Of a stretch of DNA of 64,000 bases, positions 1 to 10,800 are shown piece by piece; position 1 is the first letter of the stretch, and each line of letters begins with the position of its first letter. The stretch is from Pedobacter schmidteae (GTDB lineage: Bacteria; Bacteroidota; Bacteroidia; Sphingobacteriales; Sphingobacteriaceae). The position numbers and the translations under genes are program-made. The stretch is from assembly GCF_900564155.1 (NCBI RefSeq), contig NZ_LS999839.1:2477097-2541096 (forward strand). Reading direction: 5' to 3'. Below the pieces are notes generated by a model that ran no database searches, was not told where the DNA came from, and saw only the letters and a program-made list of their open reading frames with translations.

Positions 1-3000
1 ATGCGGATAAATTTAACCTGTATACTGCTCTTAATTTCGTTGATGCAAGTAGCCGCTTCAGGTTTTGCGCAACGGCTTACCTTATCGAAAAAGAACATTA
101 CCCTCGAACAATTGTTCAGGGAAATCAAGGCCCAAAGTGGTTACGACTTTTTGTATGAACCACAGGAACTGAAATCTGCTACAAGGATCAATATTAATGT
201 AACCGGAGCACAGCTTAAAAGTGTACTTGACGAAGCTTTTTACCGGCAGCCGCTTACCTATTCAATCGAACAGAGTACCATAGTAGTCAGAAGAAAAGAA
301 AAGTCACTTTTTGATGCCATTGGTGATTTTTTGAACAGAATAAATATTACCGGAAAAGTAACAGATGAAAAGGGGACTCCTTTGCCGGGGGCAACGATTA
401 AGGTGAAAAATGCCAGTAAGTCGGTCATTACAAATGCATGGGGACAGTTTCAGCTTAACGATGTAGAGCGGGGAACGGTACTCGTTGTTTCTTATATTGG
501 CTATCAACCCAAAGAGGTTGTGGTGGGCAAAGCGGATTTTATTGCCGTTGTACTTAGCGAGTCGGCCGCCGAACTGGCCGCAGTAACTGTAGTCAGCACA
601 GGATATCAAAGCTTGCCGAAAGAAAGAGCCACGGGTTCCTTTAGCCAGGTTAACCGTGCTGCTTTAGATCATCGTCCGGTTTCCAATTTGTCATCCGCAC
701 TGCAGGGAATGGTGGCCGGTATGCAGGCCCTGGAAAAAGAAGATGGAAGTGTCGACTTTCTGATCAGGGGAAATACCTCTCTTTATGGTGACAATAAGCC
801 TCTAATTGTAGTTGATGGTTTCCCGCTATCAGGAAGCGATTTTTCCGACATCAATCCTAACGACGTAGAATCTATTACCGTACTGAAGGATGCTGCTGCG
901 GCCTCCATATGGGGTGCACGTTCGGCAAATGGGGTAATTGTAATTGTGACCAAAAGACTTAAAGGAGCAAGTAAACTGAATGTTCAGGCCAGTGCTTTCT
1001 CGAGAATCTCCAACAGGGTAGACCTGAACCAGGTGCTGACAACAGCTAGCTCTGCGGATCATGTAGCCTATGAAAGAAAAGCTTTCGAAAACAATTGGAC
1101 TTTTTTCCCTTATGCAGACTCATTTGGTGATGTCAGTAATTCGCTAACACTAGCGCAGGAATTGCTTTATGCCAATAAAAACGGAAAATTAAGTACCGCA
1201 GATATGAATGCCGGACTGGATAGACTGAGCCAGATCAATAACCGTTCGCAGATTAGCGACCTGCTAACGCAAAAGGCTATCCTGAACCAGTATAACGTAA
1301 ATATTCAGACTGGAACGGATCGCGCTAAAACTTATGCATCCGTGATGTATGAAAAAGACAAAGGCAGCTATATAAAAAATGGGTACGATCGTTTCAACCT
1401 GAATTTTAACAATGATTTTAAGATTACAAAATTTTTAGATTTTAATTTATCAGCAAATCTGCAGTACCGAAATCAGGAAACCAGCGGCGCAACGCTTCGT
1501 GAAATTTCGGAGATATCTCCTTATGAAGTGCTGTTAAATGCGGATGGTAGTTATGGAACCAATCTGAACCTTTATAACAGGGAGCAGCTGAGCCATATTC
1601 CTGTGGGTTCATTTCCCTATGCCGATTGGTCTTATAATTTGTTAAGAGAAGTGCAGGGCCGGAGCCGTAAAAATCAGGCTTTAAGTAGCCGGGTGCAGGC
1701 GGGTTTAAATCTGAAAATTGTTAAGGGGCTTACTTTCGACAGCAAATTTCAATATGAACGCGCAAAAACCGATTACGAAGAGGTGTATGACGAAAATACC
1801 TTTTACGTAAGAAGCCTGATCAACAGCATGACCAACTATGACGATGTAACCAAAACGGTTGGAAAATCATACATTCCTAAAGGAGGAATTTTAAAAGGTA
1901 AGGAATTTACACGCGCCAATGGCAGTACTTACGATCTGAACAGAGTAGATATGGAAAGCTTCCTGATTCGTAACCAGATCAATTACGTAAGACAGTTTGG
2001 CAAAAAACACAACATATCCGCCATTGGGGGGATGGAACTTTCCAGATATACTATCTCATCCATAGCTAATCCTTATGTGTACGGCTATTTTTCTGATAAA
2101 CTACAGGCAACTACCCCTCCTTATGGCTACGGAAGCGCTGTAGATCAGTTTACAGATTTTGAAGGCAATCCAGGAAGTGTTGTGCCTGGTGGAAATACGG
2201 TATTTGATTGGAAACGTGATAAATATGTTTCGTTTTATGGTAATGCAGCCTATACTTACAACAACAGATATACCCTTAGTGGTAGTGTAAGAAGTGATGC
2301 TTCAAATTTTATTACGGATAACTCCAGTTTGCGCTGGTCGCCATTATGGTCTGTAGGGGCAAAATGGAATGTTAAAAGAGAAAATTTCCTGCTGAAATCG
2401 GAGTTTGTTGACCGCCTGGAGTTACGTTTAACCTATGGAAAGAATGGAAATGTGGAAACCTCAACATCAACCAAAGCACTTTTAAATGTGGGCAGTAGTC
2501 TTAATGCCAATACAGGCAGGATAACTGCTACAGTTGCCGATAATGGAAATCCACTGTTGAGCTGGGAGAAAACAACAAGTACCAACATGGGAATTGATTT
2601 TTCGTTATGGAACAATAAAGTGTTCGGATCGATAGATCTGTACAACAAACAAGGTAAAGGAATTATTGGGCAGGTTGCTTTGGCCGCCGCTACCGGAACA
2701 ACTTCCCAGAAATTCAACAATGCTGAAATTATCAACCGGGGGATTGAACTAAATCTTGGAACAGATATAGGCATTCCTAATACTCCAATAAATTATACCA
2801 CCTCGGTTACCTACGCATATAACTACAACCGGGTAAATAGTTTATATAACCCATCATTGTATGTATATCAGCTTATAGATGGTGCTTTTGTAGAAAACAG
2901 ACCTGTAAATGCGCTTTATTCATTTACTTATCTTGGAATGAAAGACGGCATACCTCAGGTGGCTGGTCCTAATGGGACATCTCAGACTTTTAATGATGTT

Positions 3001-3540
3001 TCCCTCTATAACCGTGGGTTAGGATTGCCGTTTTTAAACTATGAAGGTACAGGTACTCCTCCGCACACTTTGGGCTGGGTAAACAATATCCGGGTAAAGA
3101 ATTTCAATCTGACGGCAATTTTTATAGGGAAAATGGGAGGGGTATACCGTAATCCAACTTTTGCCTATTCTACAACTGTAGGTTTTGGAAAAACACAGGT
3201 AGACAGATTTGTTCGTGATGTTTTGGCTGGTGACCCGAATTTACCAGGTTTTCCAAAGCCTAATGAAACTAAAAGTTATTTATGGGACCGTTATGCTCCG
3301 GCATTAAGCAGCCTTGTAGAAAGCTCATCCTATGTTGAGTGTAAGGAACTTACCCTGGAATATAATTTTTCTAAAAGACTGGTAGAAGCCATCAAAGTAA
3401 ATAACCTGAAAATTTTCGTCCAAACACGTGATTTGGGCTTGCTTTGGAAAGCGAATAGCAAGGGCTATAATCCAGACTGGTTACCAGGCACAAACAGACC
3501 TGTACAAACCTATACTTTCGGTATCAATCTTCAATTTTAA
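1..3540 (+). CDS. SusC/RagA-family TonB-dependent outer-membrane receptor with STN domain
   Basis: Outer-membrane TonB-linked transporter that works with a SusD lipoprotein to import oligomers. The 1179-residue protein has a signal peptide (residues 1-24, ending SGFAQ), an STN domain (about 30-98) of the kind that talks to a FecR anti-sigma factor, a carboxypeptidase-D-like regulatory domain (about 115-190), a plug (about 205-320) and a beta barrel ending in the usual terminal Phe (GINLQF). The next gene, 3 bases on, is its SusD partner. The second SusC protein of this window carries about 22 extra residues before the equivalent hydrophobic segment, so the ATG at base 1 may be internal and the true start may lie upstream of the window. 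The substrate cannot be told from sequence; the thioredoxin-like third gene is common in such loci. No glycoside hydrolase is linked. Confidence 0.93.
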   Translation: MRINLTCILLLISLMQVAASGFAQRLTLSKKNITLEQLFREIKAQSGYDFLYEPQELKSATRININVTGAQLKSVLDEAFYRQPLTYSIEQSTIVVRRKEKSLFDAIGDFLNRINITGKVTDEKGTPLPGATIKVKNASKSVITNAWGQFQLNDVERGTVLVVSYIGYQPKEVVVGKADFIAVVLSESAAELAAVTVVSTGYQSLPKERATGSFSQVNRAALDHRPVSNLSSALQGMVAGMQALEKEDGSVDFLIRGNTSLYGDNKPLIVVDGFPLSGSDFSDINPNDVESITVLKDAAAASIWGARSANGVIVIVTKRLKGASKLNVQASAFSRISNRVDLNQVLTTASSADHVAYERKAFENNWTFFPYADSFGDVSNSLTLAQELLYANKNGKLSTADMNAGLDRLSQINNRSQISDLLTQKAILNQYNVNIQTGTDRAKTYASVMYEKDKGSYIKNGYDRFNLNFNNDFKITKFLDFNLSANLQYRNQETSGATLREISEISPYEVLLNADGSYGTNLNLYNREQLSHIPVGSFPYADWSYNLLREVQGRSRKNQALSSRVQAGLNLKIVKGLTFDSKFQYERAKTDYEEVYDENTFYVRSLINSMTNYDDVTKTVGKSYIPKGGILKGKEFTRANGSTYDLNRVDMESFLIRNQINYVRQFGKKHNISAIGGMELSRYTISSIANPYVYGYFSDKLQATTPPYGYGSAVDQFTDFEGNPGSVVPGGNTVFDWKRDKYVSFYGNAAYTYNNRYTLSGSVRSDASNFITDNSSLRWSPLWSVGAKWNVKRENFLLKSEFVDRLELRLTYGKNGNVETSTSTKALLNVGSSLNANTGRITATVADNGNPLLSWEKTTSTNMGIDFSLWNNKVFGSIDLYNKQGKGIIGQVALAAATGTTSQKFNNAEIINRGIELNLGTDIGIPNTPINYTTSVTYAYNYNRVNSLYNPSLYVYQLIDGAFVENRPVNALYSFTYLGMKDGIPQVAGPNGTSQTFNDVSLYNRGLGLPFLNYEGTGTPPHTLGWVNNIRVKNFNLTAIFIGKMGGVYRNPTFAYSTTVGFGKTQVDRFVRDVLAGDPNLPGFPKPNETKSYLWDRYAPALSSLVESSSYVECKELTLEYNFSKRLVEAIKVNNLKIFVQTRDLGLLWKANSKGYNPDWLPGTNRPVQTYTFGINLQF

Positions 3541-3543
3541 AAC

Positions 3544-5010
3544 ATGAATGCCATGAAATTATTAAAACTTTCAATCATAGGGCTATTTCTACTCAGTGGG
3601 TGTAAAAAATACCTTGCCGAAGAACCAAGGAAACAGGCCAGTATCAAAACCGTGTCTCAGCTGGAAGCTTTGGTCGACAATGCAACCGCGTTTTCCTCTG
3701 AGGCCAATATGACCGCTACCTATTCAACTGATGATACAGAAATATCAAGAGAACTTTATCAGAAAAATCCAGGTGCTTTTTCAGTAGATAACCTTCAGTA
3801 CTATGTGTTTAAGGTTGATGGAGTTATAAACCTGGCAACTGATGGTTTGTGGACCGCTGAATTTAAAAAGATATTTACAGCTAACCTGATACTTTCAAAT
3901 ATTGATCAGGTGACAGGAGATGAAGCGACCAGACTACGCGTAAAAGCAGATGCGCATTTTATCCGGGCTTATTCTTATTGGTTACTTGCCAATTATTATT
4001 GTGCACCATATGCAATCGCGAACATGAATAGTTTGGGGTTGCCTATAAAAAAGACCGTGGATTATACAGAATCCTTAAAACGTGCAACTTTAAAAGAAAC
4101 CTATGATTTTATCTTATCTGACATTGCAGAAGCTCAAAAAGTTGCTTATGACGATGTAGAACCGAGGCGTGCATGGAGGATCAGTCAAAAAGCAATTTCA
4201 GCTTTCATGAGTCGTTTTTATCTGTTTACCGGTGATATGGACAAAAGTCTTGCCGAAGCAAATAAAGCATTGACTACTTCGAATGCTAAATTGGTAGACC
4301 TAAATACTTTGGCTACTGGTATACCTAAATCATACAGCAATCCCGCGGTAACATTGAATTTTTCAGAATTAAACGATTGGGCTGCTTCGAAATTTCTATA
4401 CTGGTCGGAATTTTACTATACCCGACTTACCTATACCGGCTCTCAATGGTTCTTACCATCTGCAAACTTACGGGCCTTATATGATGCCCAGAATGATTTG
4501 CGTTATAAGAAGTTTATGATTGAGAATGGGGGCAGGAGATTTTCTGTGATCACTCCGGCAGCATTCAGATATACAATTTTTGGTGATGGTGCATATATTC
4601 CAGCTGGCTTTACTGTTGCAGAAGTTTTATTAAACAAAGCCGAAGTGTTGGCCAGGAAAGGAAATGTGGCCGGCGCAATGGATGCTGTAAACACCCTACG
4701 CTTAAAAAGAATGAGCTCCTATATTGCCCTGAGTGCTATAGATAAAGATGATGCTATTAAAAAAGTTCTGGAAGAAAGGCGCAGGGAGATGCCATTTACC
4801 ATGCGCTGGTATGACATCCGCAGATTTAGTGTAAATGATTATCCTCAGGATGACATTACAGTTACCCGCGATTTTTTTGATGTAAGTGCTGTAGGTGCTA
4901 ACGTAGGCAGTCCTAAAACCTATACCCTCGACAATAAACGTTATCTTGTTCCAATCAATGGAGTGGAACTGGATGCTAGTCAGAAGCAAATTGTTCAAAA
5001 CTCTTATTAA
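3544..5010 (+). CDS. SusD/RagB-family substrate-binding lipoprotein
   Basis: Surface lipoprotein of the SusC/SusD uptake complex; it forms the lid over the SusC barrel. The 488-residue protein starts with a lipoprotein signal (LFLLSGCKK, Cys at about residue 20), contains TPR-like helical segments, and has the family's C-terminal region with an ERRREMPFTMRWYDIRRF stretch near residues 415-435. It begins 3 bases after the SusC stop, so the two are co-translated. An in-frame ATG three codons later is an equally good start. It is on the short side for the family but looks intact. Confidence 0.92.
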   Translation: MNAMKLLKLSIIGLFLLSGCKKYLAEEPRKQASIKTVSQLEALVDNATAFSSEANMTATYSTDDTEISRELYQKNPGAFSVDNLQYYVFKVDGVINLATDGLWTAEFKKIFTANLILSNIDQVTGDEATRLRVKADAHFIRAYSYWLLANYYCAPYAIANMNSLGLPIKKTVDYTESLKRATLKETYDFILSDIAEAQKVAYDDVEPRRAWRISQKAISAFMSRFYLFTGDMDKSLAEANKALTTSNAKLVDLNTLATGIPKSYSNPAVTLNFSELNDWAASKFLYWSEFYYTRLTYTGSQWFLPSANLRALYDAQNDLRYKKFMIENGGRRFSVITPAAFRYTIFGDGAYIPAGFTVAEVLLNKAEVLARKGNVAGAMDAVNTLRLKRMSSYIALSAIDKDDAIKKVLEERRREMPFTMRWYDIRRFSVNDYPQDDITVTRDFFDVSAVGANVGSPKTYTLDNKRYLVPINGVELDASQKQIVQNSY

Positions 5011-5017
5011 TCCTGTT

Positions 5018-6556
5018 ATGAAAAAAACAATCATAAAATTGCTGTATATATTACTAATTGCTATAGTGATTATACCAGCAGCAGCAAACGCCCAACATGG
5101 GAAAAATGAAGTGATCACCGATAAGTCAAAACTGGCTAAATTAAAAGCGGCTGTAGAAGCAAAAATTGACAGTGCCAATGTGCACGAAGCTTATATTCGG
5201 GCAATGGGCATCGAAAATCCTGAACTGGAAAAACAATACGCCATCTGGATGAAGAAATATCCAAAATCGGCAATCATCCCGTATAGCATTGCAGAGGCTT
5301 ATTTGAATGAAGAAAGTCCGAAAGCAAAACCTTACCTGTTGAAGGCGGTAGAGATTGATCCAAAGTTTACTGAAGCCTGGGGCGGATTGTGGATAGATGG
5401 AGAACGATGGGGTGATTTTACGGTTTCACGTGGTTACCTGGCCAAGGCCACAGCATCAGATCCTTCCGATCCGAAGTATGCATTTTATTATGCTTCTTCT
5501 TTTGGTGGTATAGATGATGTAAAGTGGGCACAAATGAGCCTTGATGTAGCCAAACGTTTCCCGAATCATGAACGAGGGGCACAGGCATTGTATTGGTTGG
5601 GGGCGCGGTCCAAAAATGTGGCCGACAAAATGAAGTACTTTGAACTGCTGCATGACAGCTATGCGCCAGATAAGTTCAATTGGGCGGCAAGCGGTATGTC
5701 TTCATATTTTAATATTTTACTTTCAGAAAATCCGCAAAAGGCTGTTGCTCTGGCTCAAGAGATGGCCAAAACCGAAAAAGAGGAGAAAAAAACATGGCCC
5801 GATCTGGTGCTGCAGGCACAAACCATTGCCAAAGCAAAAATGCTCCTCGACCAGAAAAAAGGAACGGAAGCCCTGACGATATTGAAACAGTTAAAATTGT
5901 CAAAATATTCGGCGTTTAAAACTGATCTGGAGATTTTAAAAGCGCAGGCAGCGGATGTAGCCGGAAATACCGGTGCTGCGTACGACAGTTTAATTGTAAC
6001 CTTTGTCAAAAGTCCCTCTACAGTTTTAAAAACTGCAATAGCAGGCTATGGCAGCAAACTGAGGAAAAACGAAGAGCAAATCGATACAGATATCTGGACA
6101 CGCTTGAATGTCAATGCGCAGGTTGCTACGCCATTTAATGGGTTAAAACGGTATCTGACCCCGGGAAAAGCCTCATTGGCCGACTATAAGGGCAAGGTGG
6201 TGTTGCTAACCTACTGGTTTCCTGGTTGTGGTCCGTGTCGTGGAGAGTTCCCGCATTTTGAAAATGTTGTTAAGAAGTTCAAAGGTAAAGACCTGGAATA
6301 CCTGGGTATCAATATCGTGTCTAACCAAAATGATTACGTTGTTCCTTTTATGAAAAGCAGTGGTTATAGCTTTACGCCTTTAGAAGAGGTGGAAGGGCGT
6401 GCAAAGGGAAATCTGGATAATCGTGGCGCAGCTCCTATGAACTTTCTGATCGATAAAAATGGTAGACTGATTTTCTCATACTTCCGCACGGATGGCGACA
6501 ATGAGGATGACCTTGAATTGATGATCAATTTATTGCTTAACCCTAAGCAAGCATAG
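5018..6556 (+). CDS. Periplasmic TPR protein with C-terminal TlpA-like thioredoxin domain
   Basis: Probably a periplasmic thiol-disulfide protein acting with the upstream SusC/SusD pair. I place the start at 5018, where MKKTIIKLL begins a clean signal peptide ending AANAQ; the longer reading frame opens inside susD without reason. Residues about 60-330 are repeat-rich and helical (several TPR-like units with tryptophans and prolines), and residues about 375-505 form a thioredoxin fold with the active-site motif CGPC (FPGCGPCRGEFP). Third genes of this type are frequent in SusC-SusD loci of Sphingobacteriaceae. It ends 7 bases after susD stops plus its own length, with no further gene on this strand until the converging efflux operon. 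Function beyond redox activity is unknown. Confidence 0.85.
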   Translation: MKKTIIKLLYILLIAIVIIPAAANAQHGKNEVITDKSKLAKLKAAVEAKIDSANVHEAYIRAMGIENPELEKQYAIWMKKYPKSAIIPYSIAEAYLNEESPKAKPYLLKAVEIDPKFTEAWGGLWIDGERWGDFTVSRGYLAKATASDPSDPKYAFYYASSFGGIDDVKWAQMSLDVAKRFPNHERGAQALYWLGARSKNVADKMKYFELLHDSYAPDKFNWAASGMSSYFNILLSENPQKAVALAQEMAKTEKEEKKTWPDLVLQAQTIAKAKMLLDQKKGTEALTILKQLKLSKYSAFKTDLEILKAQAADVAGNTGAAYDSLIVTFVKSPSTVLKTAIAGYGSKLRKNEEQIDTDIWTRLNVNAQVATPFNGLKRYLTPGKASLADYKGKVVLLTYWFPGCGPCRGEFPHFENVVKKFKGKDLEYLGINIVSNQNDYVVPFMKSSGYSFTPLEEVEGRAKGNLDNRGAAPMNFLIDKNGRLIFSYFRTDGDNEDDLELMINLLLNPKQA

Positions 6557-6638
6557 TACAATAGATACATGCATCTGTTTGTCTCCTGTAATTTACTGGA
6601 AATACAGTGTGCAAATATGAGCGGTTAGCTATTAGCTG

Positions 6639-6726
6639 CAGTCGTCGTCCTGAATTTAATTTGCTTTGAAGCTACAGCGTTGTGAGTCACGTGTAGGGTC
6701 TTCAAATGAGTTCAGGATGACGACTG
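6639..6726. repeat. REP-like long inverted repeat between converging genes
   Basis: Two 16-base arms, at 6639-6654 and 6711-6726, are complementary in 15 of 16 positions; inside them TTTGAAG and CTTCAAA (6665-6671 and 6700-6706) also pair. The element fills the 184-base gap between the end of the TPR/thioredoxin gene and the end of the efflux adaptor gene. It has no adjacent T-run, so it is not a classical terminator. Dispersed palindromes of this kind are typical of Sphingobacteriaceae intergenic repeats, but one copy is all I can see here. Confidence 0.6.
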
Positions 6727-6740
6727 TAACTAAAAAGTTT

Positions 6741-7880
6741 TTATTCAGCGGTATTCTTTAACTGCATCAGCAACGAATAGGCACCTGTGGTGACAATTTT
6801 TTTTCCTTCCAGACCGCTTCCTACTACAGTCAGACCATTTTCAGATTGCTCTTTTTGGACCGGTATCATTCCAAAGCTATTGTTCCCGGTAGCTACAAAC
6901 ACATAATCCTTGTGCTCAAAGCTAACAATAGCCTCATCAGGCAGTACTTTTTCCCTGTTATTGTCCAGCTGGATTTCGGCATTCATGTACATACCCGGTA
7001 CCAGTCGCTTATCGTATTTTTCAAAATGGCAATGCACTTCAGCACTTCTGTTTTCATTTATGGAATGACTGACAAGGATAATCCTGGTATCGTATTTCTG
7101 ATCGGGTTTGCCATTGCTATAGGCTACTACACGCTGTCCAATTGCAATTTTACTGAGGTCTTTCTCATATACCGTTAGGTTCAGGTGGATGTCGGTAGGA
7201 TTTACCAGTTCAAAAATCACATCGGAAGGGGTAACATATTTGCCAATATTAACATTCACTTTACTGATATAGCCATTGATAGGAGAGTGGACACTGATGC
7301 TGCGTGAGATAGAGTTTTCTGACAGCCGCTGTGCGTTGATTCCAATTAGGCTCAGCTTTGCCGCCAGTGCCTTTAATTCAATATTCAGACTCCTGAACTC
7401 ATTTTCAGACTGCTGCAATACTTTGTCGCTGCTGGCTTTGCTGCTGTTCAGTTCGCGCTGCCTTTCGTACTCTTTGCTCGCATAGCCCAGTTTATTTTTT
7501 ACACTCAGGTAGTCCTGCTGCAGCTGAATGTATTGTGGATCTTCCATGATGGCCAAAAGCTGACCTTTGCGCACTTGTGTGCCTGGTAACATCTCCGTTG
7601 ATTTCAGATATCCGCCCAAAGGAATACTCACTGAAACCAGATTTTGAGGTGGTACATCAATTTGACCGCTAAGTTTAAGAACACTGCCAATATTTTGAAG
7701 GCTTATTTCGGTAGTTTGAAGCCCGATGTTTTTGGCTTGCGCTGGGGTTAACACAACTACTGTTTCGTTGGTAGGGGTAGTTGTGTCCTTTGTTTGTTGT
7801 TCTGCATTGATGTTGTTACAGGCATATAACAAGCTGAATAGGGCTATTGTTGTGATATAAGTTGCTATTTTAAGTTTCAT
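6741..7880 (-). CDS. RND efflux periplasmic adaptor (membrane fusion protein, CzcB/CusB-like)
   Basis: Links an inner-membrane RND metal pump to the outer-membrane channel. The 379-residue protein opens with a lipoprotein signal (ALFSLLYACNN), followed by a barrel-sandwich/lipoyl half motif (about 80-115), a coiled-coil hairpin (about 115-175), the second lipoyl half (about 195-225, SPINGYISKVNVNIGKYV) and C-terminal beta-barrel domains. The gene starts 3 bases downstream of the pump gene's stop codon, so it is the last gene of a minus-strand operon. The family handles divalent metals or copper; the subgroup signature of the pump next door points to Zn/Co/Cd rather than Cu/Ag. Confidence 0.92.
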   Translation of the reverse strand: MKLKIATYITTIALFSLLYACNNINAEQQTKDTTTPTNETVVVLTPAQAKNIGLQTTEISLQNIGSVLKLSGQIDVPPQNLVSVSIPLGGYLKSTEMLPGTQVRKGQLLAIMEDPQYIQLQQDYLSVKNKLGYASKEYERQRELNSSKASSDKVLQQSENEFRSLNIELKALAAKLSLIGINAQRLSENSISRSISVHSPINGYISKVNVNIGKYVTPSDVIFELVNPTDIHLNLTVYEKDLSKIAIGQRVVAYSNGKPDQKYDTRIILVSHSINENRSAEVHCHFEKYDKRLVPGMYMNAEIQLDNNREKVLPDEAIVSFEHKDYVFVATGNNSFGMIPVQKEQSENGLTVVGSGLEGKKIVTTGAYSLLMQLKNTAE

Positions 7881-7883
7881 GTG

Positions 7884-10800
7884 CTATCTGGATAAAAGGT
7901 AATTTAAATGGATGATGCTGTTGTTAAGGTCTTTTACGGCCTCGAAATAGTCAAGCTGTACACCGAGAGATTGTTGGTTCAGCACTGTCCATTCCAGGTA
8001 GTTAATTTCGCCGTGTTGCAGTTGTTTTGAAAGCGCACGGGTAATGTCCTCTGCATTTTTCAGTGCACCTTTTTCAAATTCCTGAACGATGGTACTATAT
8101 TGCTCAACCTGGCTCAATGTTCCCGAAAATTCTGCCTGCAGTTGCTTTTGTTTGTAATCAGTTTCATTTTTGGTGAGGGCCTGAAATGCTTTGGCCGACT
8201 TTATTTTTGCACGTTGGCTACCCGAAAAGAGAGGAATCTCCAATCCAAACTGTAAAGACTGAAAGCGGTTTCCGCTATTGTAGTTAATGCCGTCGCGGAT
8301 GCTCATGTTGTTATAACCAATATTGATATCAGGGAGCAGTTTTGATTTCTCAGTTTGTAACATTGCATCTGCTGTTTTTTCCTGTTGCTGCTGCCATTTC
8401 AGTGCCGGGTGAGCAGAAAGAGCGGTACTGTCTGCTAAAGGTAAATCTACTTTAAACGTTTCGGCTATCGGTTTTCTAGGCTCATTACTGTTCAGTAGCA
8501 GCATCAGCTGTCGTTGAAGTAATGTTTCTTCCTGTTTCAGGTTCTTTTGCTGAATTTTTAACTGAATAAGCTGATTCTCGGCACTTGCTTTTTCCAGTAT
8601 GTTGCTTTCCCCTGCTTTTAATCGTAAGCCTGCCACACGGAGGAAGGAAGTATAAGTGGAATCTATTTTGCTGAGTAATTGCATCTTTTGGTAAAGTAGC
8701 AATAGTTCGTAAGCGATGGATCGGGTGATTTTCCTGACTTCTGCTTCCTTCAGGTCGACCTCCAGGAGGGCCAATCTCCATTCTTCATGTAGCTGCTGCT
8801 TTTGACGTTGATATACCAATGGCAGACTAAAGCCTTGGGTTACCGAAATGCGGTTGTCACTTAATGGACTGTTAAAGTTTCCATATTCGGCGTTGACCGA
8901 TGTTTTGGGTAAATTAACAGCGGCTTTAATTAACGCTTTTGCCTGTTCGGCTCTCAGCTGACGGTTTTGTATCAATAAATTGTTGGCTACCGCCATATCA
9001 ACAGCGGCATCAACACTGATTGGTCTCTGTGCTTGTGCCGGTAAAAAGGCAAACGCTAATAGGGATAAAGTGAGCGTAGTTTTTTTTACTTTTGGTTTGA
9101 TACCCTTTTCAAAGGCGATGTAAAGAATGGGTAAAACAAATAGTGTTAGCAAGGTGGCAATCATCAATCCTCCAATCACTACGGTAGCTAGCGGACGTTG
9201 GACAGAAGCACCCGCGCCATTGCTCAGGGCCATAGGAAGGAAGCCGAGCGAAGCCACAAAAGCCGTCATCAGTACCGGCCTTAACCTGGTTGTTGTGCCT
9301 TGGGTGACAATGGTTTTGAGGTCTGTTTCTCCGGTAATTTTAATTCTGTTAAATTCTGCAACCAATACAATCCCATTTAAAACTGCTATACCAAAAAGTG
9401 CAATAAACCCTACACCTGCGCTAATACTGAAGGGCATTCCACGCATGGCTAATAAAAAGATTCCGCCAATGGCAGATAGAGGAATAGCTGTATAAATAAG
9501 TAATCCGTATTTGATGGAATTGAAGGCAAAGTATAGCAGCAGGAAAATAAGTAAGAGGGAAACCGGAACGGCCACCGACAAGCGTGCTTTGGCTTCGTTT
9601 AGGTTTTCAAAAGATCCGCCGTAGCTGATGGCGTAACCTGTTGGCAATTTAACTTTTGCATTTATCTTTTTCTGAAGCTCTTCTACAATGCTTTCTACGT
9701 CGCGGCCATTTACATTAAAGCCTACCAGTATCCTTCTTCTGGTATCTTCACGTTGAATTTGGCTTGGGCTGTCCACCAGTTCGACCGTGGCTACCTGGTT
9801 CAATGGGATCTGGGTGCCTGAAGGCGTGGGCACCAATAGGTTTTGTACATCCTTGATATCCTGGCGTTGCTCATTTTGCAGCCGAACAACCAGGTCAAAT
9901 CGTTTTTCACCTTCAAAAACTAATCCCGTACTTTGCCCGGCAAAGGCAGCATTGACATTTCTGTTGATGTCGGCAATGTTTAATCCATATTGCGCTATAG
10001 CTTTTCGGTTGTATTTGATCACAATTTGCGGCGTTCCCGTAATTTGTTCCACATACAGTTCCGTGGTACCCGGTACACTTTTTACGATATTTCCGAGTTG
10101 CTTAGCGTACGCCCCCAGCGTATCAAGGTCTTCCCCAAAAATCTTACAAACCACGTCCTGTCGTGCACCGGTCATCAATTCATTAAAACGCATTTGCACA
10201 GGAAATTGAAAACTTGTCGTTACGCCCGGTACTTCGGTTGCTGCAGCACCCATCTTTTCAGAAAGTTCATCAAATGACTTTGCCGAGGTCCATTCGGATT
10301 TGGGCTTAAGGTTGATGATCATGTCGCCCATATCCATGGGCAGAGGTTCAGTAGGTACCTCACTACTACCTATTTTGGTTACTATATTTTTTACCTCGGG
10401 AAACCGGGATTTCAGGATGCCCGCAACTTTTTGCACATTTTCGATTGTTGTATTCAAGTTACTGCCCGAAAGCACACGTGTCTCTACCGCATAATCACCT
10501 TCTTCGATAGAGGGGATAAATTCGCCACCCAGGCGACTCAATAGAAAAACAGCCATTATAAACAAAATAAGCACCGTGGCTATAATGGTTTTAGGTAACT
10601 TTAAGGCTTTCATGAGCATCGATTTATATCCCTTTTCGATTTTCGCCATTACACGGTCTGAGAAATTTTGTTTCAGTTTGATTTTTCTGCTTAGGAAAAT
10701 ACTGCTCAGCATAGGAATATAGGTCAGGGAAAGTATAAAAGCACCCAGTAAAGCGAAAGCTACCGTTTGTGCCATGGGCTTAAACATTTTTCCTTCGATG

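Noticed and set aside
4946..5017. Earlier start of the TPR/thioredoxin gene inside susD
   Set aside because: It places 24 residues of susD-overlapping sequence before a clean signal peptide at 5018.
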